Source of the DNA: Elysia chlorotica
Taxonomy: Eukaryota; Mollusca; Gastropoda; Plakobranchidae
Length of the DNA stretch: 64,000 bases
Assembly (NCBI GenBank): GCA_003991915.1
Contig: RQTK01000142.1
Location: 375,383 to 439,382 of the forward strand
Direction of reading: 5' to 3'
Shown piece after piece: positions 13,204-25,220 of the stretch (the first letter of the stretch is position 1; each line of letters begins with the position of its first letter). A program made the position numbers and the translations under genes. Below the pieces are notes generated by a model that saw nothing but the letters and a program-made list of their open reading frames with translations, did not search any database and was not told the origin of the DNA.

Positions 13204-14216
13204 GACTGTGTGAGGTCACCTGACCTGGCTGATCGTGGCCGACGCCGATCCAGGGGTGACTCACGCATGCATGCACGCGCGTGTTCACAACTGCTTAAAT
13301 TGGAGCAGGCAGAATCTGTGCGCGGAATCTCCCTGCCGGGCTAATTGTTATTGCTTAAACGTGTATATATACCTAGTGCTTGCAGGGACTTCTACTAGAT
13401 ACTCTAATCTCCTTTCTCATCCCACCCTCTCGTCCCATCTGCGACAATGAAAGATAAAGGTGGGGTGGGAACCGCATTTCTAGATTGATTGAGCAGATAT
13501 AAACAATCCTGAATAAGAGGGAATAGGATTTTTTTTGCTGTTCCCATTAAAATATGAAAATGTAGGTGCTATATTTGATCACTATTAATTTGATAAATAA
13601 TGTTTTATGCAGATTGAGTAAAAACAAAATAATGATGCATTTAAACTTGAAGATGAAATGCTTTGGTATTCATAAAGTCAGTAAACTGGGAATGAGAGAC
13701 ATCAAACTATAGAATAAACAGTCTGACCTTGAATCATCTTAATTTTTATAATGCTGTAATATGGGATCTTATCAAGGTACTTTTTGTACGAGGGAAATTG
13801 TGACACTGCAAGCCTGTCTTTGAGGGCATGGGTGTGGCTAACAGAATTTTTTACTGTTATACTTTCATCAAGTTAAAAGGTAATGTAAACACAATTTTTA
13901 CATCTCCAGTTGTTTTTTTACGGCCTAAGATTGTTCAACAGTTTTGTTGTTGTATTGTTAGCATTTTTATGTGAAGGGGATGCAAGCAATAGTTATTCTA
14001 TGCATTTACAAGTGTCTATTGAATCGGAGCCCCTCCGCATCTGGCGACCAGCGAGTGACCAATGACCAGTAATGCACGCCGATGGGTGCACTCGCGGGTG
14101 GCCGTCACGCTTGGATGACCAGGGAGACTCGCGGTTTGCCAGCAGAGTCAGCTCACCATGAGCAACATTAGTGCTGTCTTCATTACATACGCTCCAGTGT
14201 CTGGAGATAATGACCC

Positions 14217-14217
<1 letters not shown>
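13204..14217. other. Intergenic stretch
   Basis: GC-rich flank at 13204-13330 with AGGTCACCTGACCT (two nuclear-receptor half-sites, spacer 2) and GCATGCATGCACGCGCG. AT-rich after that. A second GC-rich patch lies at 14030-14160. No gene is supported. Confidence 0.4.
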
Positions 14218-14306
<89 letters not shown>

Positions 14307-14345
14307 AGAGATAGAGAGGAGAGAGAGTGAGAGAAAGAGAGAAAA
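14218..14345 (+). repeat. (GA)n microsatellite
   Basis: GA dinucleotides with scattered interruptions. Glu/Arg and Ser/Leu frames across it are artefacts. Confidence 0.95.
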
Positions 14346-15014
14346 ATAGAGGGAAAGGAGAGATGGCTAGGGAGAAAAATGGAGGGAAGGAACAACGAAG
14401 ATAGAGAAAGGAAGAGACATAGACGGACAGACAAAGTCTAGCTGGACACCATTTCATGCACGAATCCAGAAGACATTACTTCCTTACCGCACACAGAAAG
14501 GGGATTTGAGTAGGGCTTAGTCACATAAGTTAATACCATCGTATTCTCTTCTTTCTCTTTTTTATGCAGTAACAAAAGTTCCGTCAAGATGTGCTTTCAA
14601 TCTTTTTACTTAGCGAACCTGTCATTAATCCGGTAGCTTTATATTTCACATCTGACCTTACATAGTGTGTAATAGTCTATAATGAACACCATATTATCAA
14701 AATTGTTTATTTTCTTAAGGCACGTGCTGTTCCGAGTCATAGTTGTCCTTGACATTGGCATGTTAAAACACAGAACATAGGAGCTTAGAAAATATGTTTG
14801 AAATATCAAAGGGGTATATTATAAAAATAAAAATAAAAGAATATCGTCGGCAGAGATATACATTGAATGCTTATATTGGTTTAAAATATTTGTATTACAA
14901 AGCAATGATAATTTACTCATGAGACAAATAATGCAGTTTAACAAATATAGAGAATTAAACATACGGAAATAGATTTAGGGAACAGAAACGATGCCAGTCA
15001 CTGAGGGAATAAGG

Positions 15015-15190
15015 TAAATATCGATAAGAAGTAGTCCCAAACCTAGATCTAAACTTGAGACCAACAGATAAGACAAATAGATACAGAACAATTGAGACTG
15101 ATGACATGGGCGGGGATCGAACCTAATTGCCCCTAGTCGCATTGCCAAAGCGAAGACCAGTGTGTTAGACCAAACTGCCATCCGCTTCCA
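15015..15190 (-). mobile_element. tRNA-derived SINE, family B, copy 1
   Basis: On the minus strand the head resembles a Leu/Ser-type tRNA: GATGGCAGTTTGGTCTAA (box A region) and GGTTCGATCCC (box B). Beyond it, CATGTC...GTCTTATCTGTTGGTCTCAAG-like sequence is shared with the copy at 53395-53580. Shared sequence outside the tRNA part supports a SINE and not a lone tRNA pseudogene. Confidence 0.7.
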
Positions 15191-15438
15191 CAGAAATTGA
15201 AGCATTTGTCAGAGCGCTTCACACAATGATGAGAAATCGTTGTTAGCTGAGCAAGGCCATTGCAAGACAGTGTTTACAAAATGCACATACTAGTTTTTCT
15301 TAGAACCCACAAGGATGCGTGTTAACCTGAAGAAATGATATTACTTTTACTTCTATTATTATACGACAAATAGGGCAGTCCAACAACTTAGAGGCTAGAT
15401 CTTAGGACCAGACATGAGGCGAATATTAGACAATATTA

Positions 15439-16965
15439 ATGGTGATGTACCATCTGGAGAAAGGGTGCATTTTTCCAGTTGCAGAGAAAGGAGACCATGA
15501 AAAACAACAAACTATGGAGGCAGTCTCCGCAAATATATGCAACAGAATATACTCGGTTGTAGATGAAATATTAAGAATAAATAAGGATGGATTTAGACAG
15601 AGCAATTCAACAGTGGTCCAAATGATCACACTACGAAAACTTATGACAGAAGGAATAAACTCTAAGAATTTTCCAGCAATTCTCACGTTCGTCAATTTCG
15701 GCAAGGCCTTTGACTCTGTACATCGAGGAAAGCTAATGGAGATACTGGCGGCGTACGGACTTCCTCCCATAAAAGTTAGCGCCATTAAGATTTTATACAT
15801 GCTCTCTACAGCTCAAGTCATATCTTCGGATGGGATACTGAATTCTTTAAAAAAACTAGCAGGAGCACATGTACTACACGGAGACACTTTGGCGCCATAT
15901 CTATCTATATTTACTTTAGACTATGTCATGAGACAAACAACTGAGGAGGAGCAATACCTCGCCTCGTATTCGTCCTCGGCAGAGCCAGCAGCAGGTTTCA
16001 TCCAGCGCAAATCCTCTGTGATGCTGGTTTTGCAGATGACATTGCACACATTTCTAACAACACAAAACATTCGCAAGCATTACTAAGTAGACTTAATGGA
16101 AAAGCAAGACAAACAGGACTGGGTATAACACATCTAAAACAGAATACACGCTCTTTAATCAGGACTTAGGATATTTCACAACGACGGGGGAGATGTGCTG
16201 AGTTATGTCCAGGATTTTCGATATTTTGGGGGCATGGATGAATACCTGCAAAAAACATGTGAAAAGCTAGAATTTGAATGGCATGGACAGCATTATCCAA
16301 ACTAGACAAAATTTAGAAATTGGGATTAAAAGAGGGTCTGAGAATAGCGTTTTTGAATGAGCATGGATATCGTCGATCAACAAAAGCATGACGCATGAAA
16401 CTAGACGACGCATACACAAAAATACTGAGAGTGGTTAGAGGTGCAACTTGGAAGGATAAAAGCCCGAACAAGACTCTATACGGAAAACGCCAAGCATGAC
16501 AACGACATTAAAAAATAGGCGTCTTAGGTTCAGCAGCAACATTGTTATAGGGACACGGATGAACTTGCACACCAATTGATCCTATGGGAACCAAGTCTTG
16601 GAGAGAGAAGCGTGGGGAGTCAGAAGAAAAAAAATTATGTTGAGCAACTTGTAGAGGACAAAGGCACACCACTGGGAAAAAACTTTCCCAGCGAGATGAA
16701 GGACAGAAAAAGGTGGAAAGCAGTCTTAGCAAATGTTCGACTGCGGTCGACTAAGTAAGTGAAATACATAGTTCTTACTTGGGAACCGATCAAGGGAGAT
16801 AACTTATATAACTTAAAGAAAAGACAAGTATTCGTTATTGTTCCCCTTCGGTCTTCTGATGGGCCTCAATTGAGTTGGAGGAGTGACAGTCAAGATTAAT
16901 GTGGACACGAGTTTTCCAATAGTGCCTTTAGAGTTAAACCAACACAAAAAAAAAAAAAAAAAAAA
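15439..16965 (+). mobile_element. Dead LINE: 3' half of ORF2 (reverse transcriptase to C-terminus), 3' UTR, poly(A)
   Basis: The open frame at 15439-16086 begins inside the reverse transcriptase and shows FRQSNSTVVQMITLR, FGKAFDSVHRGKLMEIL, AAYGLPPIKVSAIKILY and HGDTLAPYL. The catalytic aspartate of motif A (normally F-V-D-F) is Asn, codon AAT at 15694-15696. The FADD catalytic motif is present (about 16028) but in another frame. The C-terminal part resumes at 16576-16758 (LWEPSLGERSVG, RKRWKAVLANVRLRSTK, stop). A 3' UTR of about 187 bp ends in A(20) at 16946-16965. The relic is 5'-truncated and has several frameshifts. The motifs are typical of LINE endonuclease/reverse transcriptase proteins; the clade is not assigned. 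Confidence 0.9.
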
Positions 16966-18865
16966 CAACAGAAAAAACACGGATTTCCAGACAAATTACA
17001 AGAAGGTTTTCCCAAGGTCCATGCCTGAGCTGGACTCTGTTCCTCATCTTTTTTTAAATGAAGTAATGGAAATTCGAAAAGCTGAAAAAACGCTTTATGC
17101 TGACGACCTAGCTCTCTGGCAATCAAATACCAACCTTGATCTCGAGAGACTTAACAGTTATCGCCAAAAGTGGAAATTTAAGATTAATTGCTCAAAGACA
17201 GCACACCATCTTCACAAAGAGCCATAAAACAGCTAGAGCAAATTACAAACTAACCATTGGAAATGAAACCCTCACTAAATTTGATCATCCAACTTACCTT
17301 GGGGTTGAACTAGACCAACAGCTTACGCCGAGAAGGCATGTTCAGAACATAAGAACTAAAGCAAAGAAAAGATTACAGCTACTTAAGAAAATTGCAAGCA
17401 GCTCATGATACGGAAACTCTGAGAGCCTTTTATCTTACCTACGTCCGCTCAGCCCTGAAATATGGAAACAGCCTAATAACCATGTTGAGTCAAGCTTACC
17501 TGTGAAACATTAGACAAGGTCCAAAATAACGCCCTGCGCTTTATAAATGGCGGCGCGAGACCCACACCTACTGCCGCATGTGAAATCAGCTTCAATGTGG
17601 AACTCCTAGTAATGGGCAGGGAACAAGCGGCCTTAGCATTATTTGAAAAAAAAAAGAAAGAATGAGCCCTCAACATCCAATTACAAAACTTATAGACAAC
17701 TAGAAACCAAAGGCTAGATTTCAGCAAAAATATGCCACGTGCCACATAACAGGCACCAAGACTCAAAAGAGACTAGAAATTAAAAGAGTAAATCAGTTAA
17801 TTCCTCCCAGTACTAAAAACGAAAGAACATGTAATAAGGAAATACCTTTGGAACCAAAGAAAATTAGCATCTGATCCAGTTACGCTTATTATAGCGTCAC
17901 AAAAACAGTAAATAAATACACAGAAGACTGGATACATATCTATACAGATGGTTCAGCCTTTAAAGGAACCACCAAGGCAGGATATGGAGTCTTGATCCAG
18001 CTCTCAGATAGCAGCTCCAACGAGCTCTCTGATGCATGTGAAGTAAAATGTATCAACTATAAGGCCGATGTGGCGGCTATTGAAACAGCCCTCTACCCCT
18101 TAAGCACCATTTTTGACACCTATCTCTTGAAAATTAGAAATATTGTGCATTTCATTGGTTCAATATCAGTCTTACAAGCCTTAGAGAACAAGGACAACCA
18201 AATTTAACAACAATTATACAAAGCTCGCACCATCTCATGGCATCCTTTGGCATCAACCTCACAATACAATGGATCTCAGGACACTCTAACACACGTGAAA
18301 ATGACAGAGAAGACATACTCGCAAAAAAGGGATCTCTATACGAACAACCAGACACACCCCTTACACTAAACAATGAAATGCAAATCATAAAAAACAAAAC
18401 AAGCATAAAGCAAGATTGGATGGACAGATGGACCATGGGTAAGACAGAAAGAGCAGTCTTTAAACATACCAAGGCACCAAAACTAAATGATAACATCAAC
18501 TTCCTCTCCAGAAAAGATCAATCCACAATCTTCCGACATAGACCTGGACACATACAACTGAACCTCCATCTAAACAGAATACATCCTAAACTTCCCCCAA
18601 TGTGCCCACTGTGTGGCCACATGTATGAATCTATGGAACACTACCTTTTCTTATGCCCTCAACTGGACAACTAAAGAACCCCCCTTCTCTCCCTGAGACC
18701 AAACCTAGGTAAGACCCTCCACGCAACTGCCCAACAGCTAAAGAAAACATGCACCTTTCACTTGATGGCATTGGACCGAAGGGCAAAAGCCCATACGTCT
18801 TTGGATCAATAACAACAACAACAACAACAACAACAAAAACAATAACAACAGCAACATCAATAACT
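16966..18865 (+). mobile_element. Dead LINE with RNase H domain and (CAA)n tail
   Basis: It starts mid reverse transcriptase (SQGPCLSWTLFLI in one frame), followed by LYADDLALW with the catalytic YADD at 17096-17107. The thumb-like region (HPTYLGVELDQQLT, ALKYGNSL, QNNALRFINGGARPT) follows. An RNase H domain then appears: IYTDGSA (Asp 17947-17949), AAIETAL (Glu 18082-18084) and, in another frame, WISGHSNTRENDREDILAKKGS-type sequence. The third catalytic Asp is Gly (18157-18159). Near the end is a CPLC...H...C zinc-knuckle-like motif (about 18604-18655). The frame ends at TAA 18810-18812 and continues as (CAA)n. Reverse transcriptase plus RNase H points to the I/Nimb/Outcast-like LINE groups. 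Confidence 0.88.
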
Positions 18866-18870
18866 CTCTC

Positions 18871-18929
<59 letters not shown>

Positions 18930-18945
18930 CTCTCTCTATCTCAAT
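18866..18945 (+). repeat. (CT)n microsatellite
   Basis: CT dinucleotides directly after the CAA tail of the upstream LINE. Confidence 0.95.
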
Positions 18946-18960
18946 CAGCCTCCCTCTTAC

Positions 18961-20468
18961 CTTATTTCTTCTTTCCATAACTTCCATAATCGTATTTTTT
19001 CATCACAACATCAATCCAATTTTTACTTTGTATAAGTGTCTTTATTCCAAAATCAAGAGCTATTGTCCTCTAATGGTAGCCTTCTAGATCGAAACTGAAA
19101 CTTTGTTATGCACCGCTCTTTTGGAAACAAAAAACATGTTAAGTCTACATGACTTCAACAGTCCATTCTAATAATAAAATGACGCTCTGAATAAGAACGA
19201 TGAAAAGTGCAAAATTTTTAAGTGGGTGAAAAATCGAAACTTTCCGCGATATTCTTACGCCAGTCTCTGAATGGCACCGTTGTGTTTGACTTCCGAACAA
19301 ACTAAACAAAGAAGCCGTTGGGCCTGTGGTCGTGGTGACTACAGAGGGAAATGGTTGATTTTGGTTTTGAAGTGTTTCGTGTTTGATTACCCTGATCAAT
19401 GAGCATAACACTCAATCGCTGGCACGTTCCCATGTATTACGTTAGGACCAGGGCAACACTTACGTTTTTCAATGCTTGGTTAAAGGTCGGAAAATTTAAC
19501 TTAGGAAATACTCAAATTACATGAAATCCATTAAGTGACTGGCAGTCCTTTTATTTTACATTTGAACTCTTGACTGCTTGGGACAAATCAATGTATAGGC
19601 CAACTGTAAAACTGTGGAAACTAACTAGATCTACTTATTTTTCAAAAAATGTAATTATCGAATCTTACTAACGTTAGTCTCGAATAATGCCAGATTTTGT
19701 CGTTTCAATTAATTCGACCATAAAGACAGCTACAGTTAGCTATTTCTTATTTCCATAACTTCCATAATCGTACTTTTTCATCACAACATCAATCCAATTT
19801 TTACTTTGTATAAGTGCCTTTATTCCAAAATCGAAAGCTATTGTCCTCTAGCGGTAGCCTTCTAGATCGAAACTGAAACGTTATGCACCACTTTTTGGGA
19901 AACAAAAAACATATTAAGTCTACATGACTTCAACAGTCCATTCTAATAATAAAATGACGCTCTGAAGAAGAACGATGAAAAGTGCAAAATTTTTAAGTGG
20001 GTGAAAAATCGAAACTTTCCGCGATATTCTTACGCCAGTCTCTGAATGGCACCGTTGTGTTTGACTTCCGAACAAACTAAACAAAGGAGCCGTTGGGCCT
20101 GTGGTCGTGGTGACTACAGAGGGAAATGGTTGATTTTGGTTTTGAAGTGTTTCGTGTTTGATTACCCTGATCAATCTCTGGCACGTTCCCATGTATTACG
20201 CTAGGACCAGGGCAACACTTAAGTTTTTCAATGCTTGGCTAAAGGTCTGAAAAGTTAACTTAGGAAATACTCAAATTACATGAAATCCATTTAGTGACTG
20301 CTTGGGACAAATCAATGTATAGGCCAACTGTAAAACTGTGGAAACTAACTGGATCTACTTATTTTTAAAAAAATGTAATTATCGAATCTTACTAACGTTA
20401 GCCTCGAGTGATGCCAGAGTTTGTCGTTTCAATTAATTCGACCATAAATACAGCTACAGTTAGCTATT
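18961..20468 (+). repeat. Tandem duplication of a 0.75-kb unit
   Basis: Unit 1 (18961-19740) and unit 2 (19741-20468) are direct copies with few substitutions. Unit 2 lacks about 35 bp bounded by GACTG repeats (unit 1 near 19531-19570) and about 16 bp bounded by TCAAT repeats (near 19397-19412), so short-homology deletions followed duplication. Near-identical open frames of about 90 codons on the minus strand (19145-19411, 19920-20192) share the same residues, but no domain is recognised. They probably reflect the duplication and not two genes. Confidence 0.93.
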
Positions 20469-21127
20469 GAAACAAAATAAATCAATTATAGCATAATGTA
20501 GTAGTGTGTGTGCGTGTGTGAGAGAGAGAGAGAGAGAGAGAGGGGGGGAGAAAAGAGAGGGAGGGGGGAGGAGGTAGGGGGAGAGGGAAACATTCTTAAG
20601 ATTATGTTTTTTCATTGGAAAACTCTTCAGGTTACTCTGGAATACTAAGGTGTCGCAGCTAGATTTGCGTCATATCATTTGTGTAACAACTATAACGTAG
20701 TTACAGCCATAGTGCTGTCGTGGTAAGAGCCAGTGGTAGAACGATGCTTTATAAAAAGCTCTCACTTGGCAACGGCCACAGTCCTCCTAAAAGCACCGAG
20801 CCTCAGCTTCTTATCATCCGATGATCTTCGCTAAATATATGGGAATCAAACAAAATGTTTTTCCTTTTAATAATTCTTGGTAAGTTTTCAGAATGTATAA
20901 TTGAAAGATTAAATCTTCAATGCTAACGCATAATAGATAATTTGGTAGATAATGCCTTCTTGATGAATTCATTGAATCAGTATTTTTACTATCCCGATTC
21001 ATGACTAGCACAAAAGAGTAGCAGCAACCTCAGGGCTCGTGTCTGTGTGGTAATTTGTCTATTATTCAATCTAGTTTTACTATCATAGTATTTAAACAGA
21101 TGCATTTGGTTCATTAAGCTCCTTCTT
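20469..21127. other. Intergenic; GT/GA-rich patch at 20509-20590
   Basis: A short GT, GA and G-rich low-complexity patch is followed by ordinary AT-rich DNA. No upstream exon of the receptor gene could be identified. Confidence 0.5.
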
Positions 21128-21385
21128 TAACGTTCAACGTCAGCAACCTGGCCATACCGCGGACGGGTATCAACATTAACGTATAACATTAATTTTGTTC
21201 GCAATGCCACACCGAGATACCAGCGATACCAGGACTTGTGATTTAACCGATCACATTGACATATTGACACCGACCCGACCAATAAATGACTGAACCCAAT
21301 AAATATTTCCTCCGGTGCGGGATCCAACCGATCAACTTCCATATACAAGCCTAGAGCTCAATCATTTAAGCCAACCCCTCTTCCC
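21128..21385 (-). mobile_element. tRNA-derived SINE, family A
   Basis: On the minus strand it has a degenerate tRNA head (GGTTGGCTTAAATGATTGAG; box-B-like GGTTGGATCCCGC), then the family body with GGTCGGGTCGGTGTCA, and the 3' end GCTGACGTTGAACGTTAAAG. It lies about 250 bp before the lectin/EGF exon, probably in the intron. Confidence 0.7.
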
Positions 21386-21620
21386 CCCACCCCATCTCGA
21401 TGCAGATCAATCTGTTGAACAATCATATTCAGACTTTAGAAGGATGTGATGTTTTGTTTTTGTTTTGTTTTTGTATTGTTTGTTTGTTTTTGTGCGCGTT
21501 TAAATGTATCTGAGTGAATATTTTAGTACTAGTACTATGTTTACTACCATTTAATCTTATTGAGCTCATAGATTTTCTAATACAAATTCATTCACTTTAA
21601 ACTTTTAAATTGTATCTATT

Positions 21621-21642
21621 TTTCTTTTACATTCCGGTATAG
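21621..21642 (+). other. Probable splice acceptor of the receptor exon
   Basis: A pyrimidine-rich tract followed by CCGGTATAG stands just before the point where the coding frame becomes continuous. The exon starting at 21643 carries two leading bases before the first full codon (TCG, 21645), giving a phase-1 intron, the usual phase between extracellular modules. Inferred from sequence only. Confidence 0.6.
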
Positions 21643-23537
21643 CTTCGACATTCCCAACCATTTGGACGGGAAACCTTGCCGACAGTTTTGACCTGTACTC
21701 CTGCCCTTTAGTTAGCGACAACTTCATACTTTCTAGGTACACAACCAATGGCTATGCTGCAAGAACATTCTGTAGCTCGCATGGTGCAACTTTTCCGGAA
21801 TTCAAATCAAACTCAGAAATTGATGATGTTTTTCGTTGCCTCAGTCAGGGTTATGTCGGGGCAGAAAAAACGATCACATTTTTCATTCGAATCAGCTACC
21901 TCGCGGATGGTGCACAAAAACTGGTGTTCGATGACGAAGATTTCGACGAATCGCTATGGAGCCCAGTTGACCCTAACGGTGACTGCGTCTTGCCCTCGAA
22001 TGCTGATGTTTGCTGCGCTAAACTGATTCAAAGCCCTTCGTTAAATGGCAGTTTAACGAGACAACTAACAGACAGTGATAAAGACTGCTCCCGTGTCCAT
22101 GAACACTTCTTGTGCCGGGTCCCCAGCACCGTGACTTTGCTAGGGGACGAGTGCGCTCTGGACATCCACACCTGTAGCCACATCTGTACTGATGAGTTCC
22201 TCGGGTACACCTGCTCCTGCCCAGAGGGCTTCACTTTGGCCACTGACCAGCGGACGTGTGAGGATATCGACGAGTGCCAGAATAGTGGCGGGTCCCTGTG
22301 CAGCCAAGCGTGCGTCAACACCGAAGGAGGCTATGAGTGCGAGTGCTACGAGGGCTACACCCCAGGAGGGCGCTCTATGGCTTGTCTGGACGACAATGAG
22401 TGCGCTCTGGGGACGAGCACCTGTAATTTGGAAACCCAGAGCTGCGTCAATGTTGACGGCGGTTTTCAGTGTGAGTGTCTAACGGGTTATGAACCATCTG
22501 GCTCAGATTGCGTTGACATAGATGAGTGCATGCTAGAACTTTACAGCTGCCTTTGGCCACTGGACGCTTGCGTCAACACTGTTGGGAGCTACACCTGCGC
22601 CTGCCCATCTGGTTATGAAGGTGACGGTATGGCGGGGTGCCTCGATATAGATGAATGCCTAAACACCAATACATGTGAGCAAAGCTGCACCAACTTAGAT
22701 GGAACATTCCAATGCTCTTGTGGTGATGGTTACAATCTCACTAACATCACTCAGTGCGAGGATATAGACGAATGTAACGGGGGCATACACTTGTGTGGGC
22801 ATACGTGCGTAAACACCGAGGGCACCTTTCACTGCGCCTGTCGTGATGGGTACACCATTGATCAAGCAGATGTGTCCTCTTGTAGAGACATAAATGAGTG
22901 TACGCTAAACACAGACACGTGCGATAAGCTCACAGAGACATGTATTAACACAGAGGGAAGCTTTCAGTGTGAGTGCTTACCAGGCTTTCAAGTAAGTCCT
23001 GGTGAGCCATGCAGTGACATCGACGAGTGTGCTAATAGTGCAGGCTTGTGCAATCAGACCTGTGTTAACACACAGGGCTCGTACTACTGTGAATGCACGG
23101 CCGGTTTCAAGCTAATCAACAATTCCTTCGACTGTCTGGACATTGACGAGTGTGACGTGGATGTGATGAACGAGACAGCGTGTGTTCAGATCTGTGTCAA
23201 TTCATACGGCTCTTACCACTGCTCTTGTTTCACCGGGTATGTCATGAATGAAAATTCGACATGTGAATCCAGCTGCGACTGTTCTTGTAAAAAAAGTAAA
23301 AATAATACCGGTGCCTATTTATCAACAATAAAAGCGGAGTCTGAAGCAATCATTAACCACTTGACTGTGGAAAAAACCGAACTGTCTTCGTACACGCGAG
23401 CAAGGACCAGCGCTAAGGACAATCGGGTGAGCGCGCAATCTCTGGGCTATTTTGGGCTAGGTCTGATGGTGGGAACCTCGGTTTTCATTGTTATACTAGA
23501 TCTAAACCACCTAAAACTTTTGTTGCGACGGGACTAG
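21643..23537 (+). CDS. Terminal exon: C-type-lectin-like domain, nine EGF-like domains, membrane anchor
   Basis: The exon encodes 630 residues to the TAG at 23535-23537; the signal-peptide exon lies upstream and was not found. Residues about 20-158 look like a C-type-lectin-like domain: [38 protein letters not shown], and a final HFLCRV. The canonical WIGL is replaced by FFIRIS, and no clear QPD/EPN sugar-binding triplet is seen. Residues 167-541 hold nine EGF-like domains. Eight begin with the calcium-binding D-(I/D)-(D/N)-E-C pattern, and all carry the hydroxylation pattern C-x-(D/N)-x4-(F/Y)-x-C-x-C. A stem (542-598) with CDCSC and an N-glycosylation site follows. A hydrophobic segment (599-620) and a short basic tail ([10 protein letters not shown]) suggest a type I membrane protein. 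The order resembles vertebrate thrombomodulin/CD93; orthology is not claimed. All nine EGF domains sit in one exon. Confidence 0.88.
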
Positions 23538-23658
23538 ACAAATATGACATGGGTAAATATGATAATTCTAGAAAACTTGACTGTCATATCAATTTACTTC
23601 AAGGAAAGTTGTGTATACGAGCGTAAAATGGTTGCACCGCTCGAGAAAAAAAACTGGC

Positions 23659-23664
23659 AATAAA
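23659..23664 (+). terminator. Polyadenylation signal of the receptor gene
   Basis: AATAAA lies 122 bp after the stop codon on the same strand, a normal distance for a short 3' UTR. Confidence 0.7.
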
Positions 23665-25019
23665 TGTTTTCCATTTTGTCGACGTTGAAGTTTATTACTT
23701 TTTGTCTTTTAATTGATAATGTCCTTGAATTGTTGGAGAACTATAGCCTGGTATCACAATTTCGATAAAAATATACATATGTATTGAAAAACTCTTGTAA
23801 AAAGTAATAGTAATGTGCTGATATTTTCATGAACTGATATTTATAATAATTGAATGGTTGCTTTGTTACTGAAGGAAAAATCACAAACTTATCCAGCGCA
23901 AAAAGATGACAAAATTAGATGCAAATGTGTGAATAAATACTCCTCAAAGCATAATGTACAGTTTGTGGTAATGAAGTAAAGAGTTTTTGTATTATGATTA
24001 TGAATACTTTTTACACCACTAAAAATAAAAAAGATATGTAAATAGCTATATTGAAAGATATTTTGTTGTTGGTTGGTTTATATTTGTTTTGTTTGTATGT
24101 GTTTTTTGTTGATTGGTTATAATTTGGTTTGCTTTTATATGTTTTTATAACAACATTTATTGCGTTGAAATCGTAATTCATAAACCATTTTGTCCCCTCC
24201 ATGGTTGCCTCTAGGTAACGTTACGATTATTATGCACGGAAGAACGTGTAACTTACTACCAGTCAGGTCTCAACATGTAGTATTTTAAATCGTTGGTGTT
24301 ATCCAAAGAGCAGAAATTAGTTTAGCTAAAAAAAGACGATTTCCCCTTATTGACACTTTATAATCCAACCGATAGCTAACAGAAACAGAAAGGAGTCCTA
24401 ATTGACACAGACGAAACAGATGAACCAATAAAAACATTTCCATTTTTTCCCATCGTTCTACCTCTTGCTTTCCTATACGATTTTCTGATAATAAAATGTC
24501 GCTTCTTATAACAGTTCAATGTGAAACTCAAAGGACCTACGGTTTTTAAGCATCTACGGAAACTGAAGTTGATAGTCTAAGTTTAACTACTTTTAAAATA
24601 ATTATGATAATTATAATGACAAAACATATTCCAAGATTAGTCCGACCAACTGCAAAACGTGCATAATCCATTAATATTAATGCAATGTGTATATTTTGGT
24701 ATTCAAATTTCATTGTATTTTGGGGCAACATTTTCTAGTCTTGTTAGAAACAAACTGCAGTCATTAATATTTGATTTATATTTATACCTTTCTAGTAACT
24801 CGTCCCCTTCCCCAAAAGATGAAAATGGATACAAAACCTTCTGTTGATTCTAGATCAGATAACTAATTTATGAAATTTCAAAGTTTTGCTATCATTCATT
24901 CTATATTTACTTTGCATATAATGGCCACAGAATATATTAAACCAGAATCTACGTTAGGAATCTATATGCATTAATTCAGATTACTCTATTTTGGTTGGTC
25001 ACTTAACTTCCAAATTCAG
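23665..25019. other. Intergenic AT-rich stretch
   Basis: No gene or recognisable repeat is seen. It contains T/G-rich low complexity near 24060-24150 and plain AT-rich DNA. Confidence 0.6.
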
Positions 25020-25220
25020 CAGGTGGACTATATAGCGGACGGATCCCAAGAATAACATAATGACAATTATAAACGCTGCCATCCAGGGACAGTGCGGGGA
25101 TACCAGGACTTCTGTCTCGGTCCGTCTGATTATACTGATACCGATTTAAAAAGTATGGGACGAAACACGACACATACATTATTTGTCTGGTTGAGGATTA
25201 CAACCGTTACCTTTGTTATA
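25020..25220 (-). mobile_element. Family A SINE, degraded
   Basis: The minus strand carries the family body (GAGACAGAAGTCCTGGTATC, then GATGGCAGCG, then GGGATCCGTCCGCTATATAG) and a weak box-B remnant (GGTTGTAATCCTC). Confidence 0.65.

Noticed and set aside
13213-13226. AGGTCACCTGACCT as an oestrogen-type response element
   Set aside because: Half-site spacing is 2 and not 3, and it is a lone short motif at the edge of a repeat.
15439-16086. Reverse transcriptase as part of a domesticated or defence system
   Set aside because: The frame is 5'-truncated, lacks a catalytic Asp, is frameshifted before FADD and ends in a normal LINE tail with poly(A).
19145-20192. Two near-identical minus-strand frames of about 90 codons
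   Set aside because: Their similarity follows from the DNA duplication; the flanks are equally similar and no domain is present.
21748-22026. Open frame overlapping the start of the lectin exon
   Set aside because: It is in the wrong frame; the lectin-domain residues are in the frame that continues into the EGF domains.
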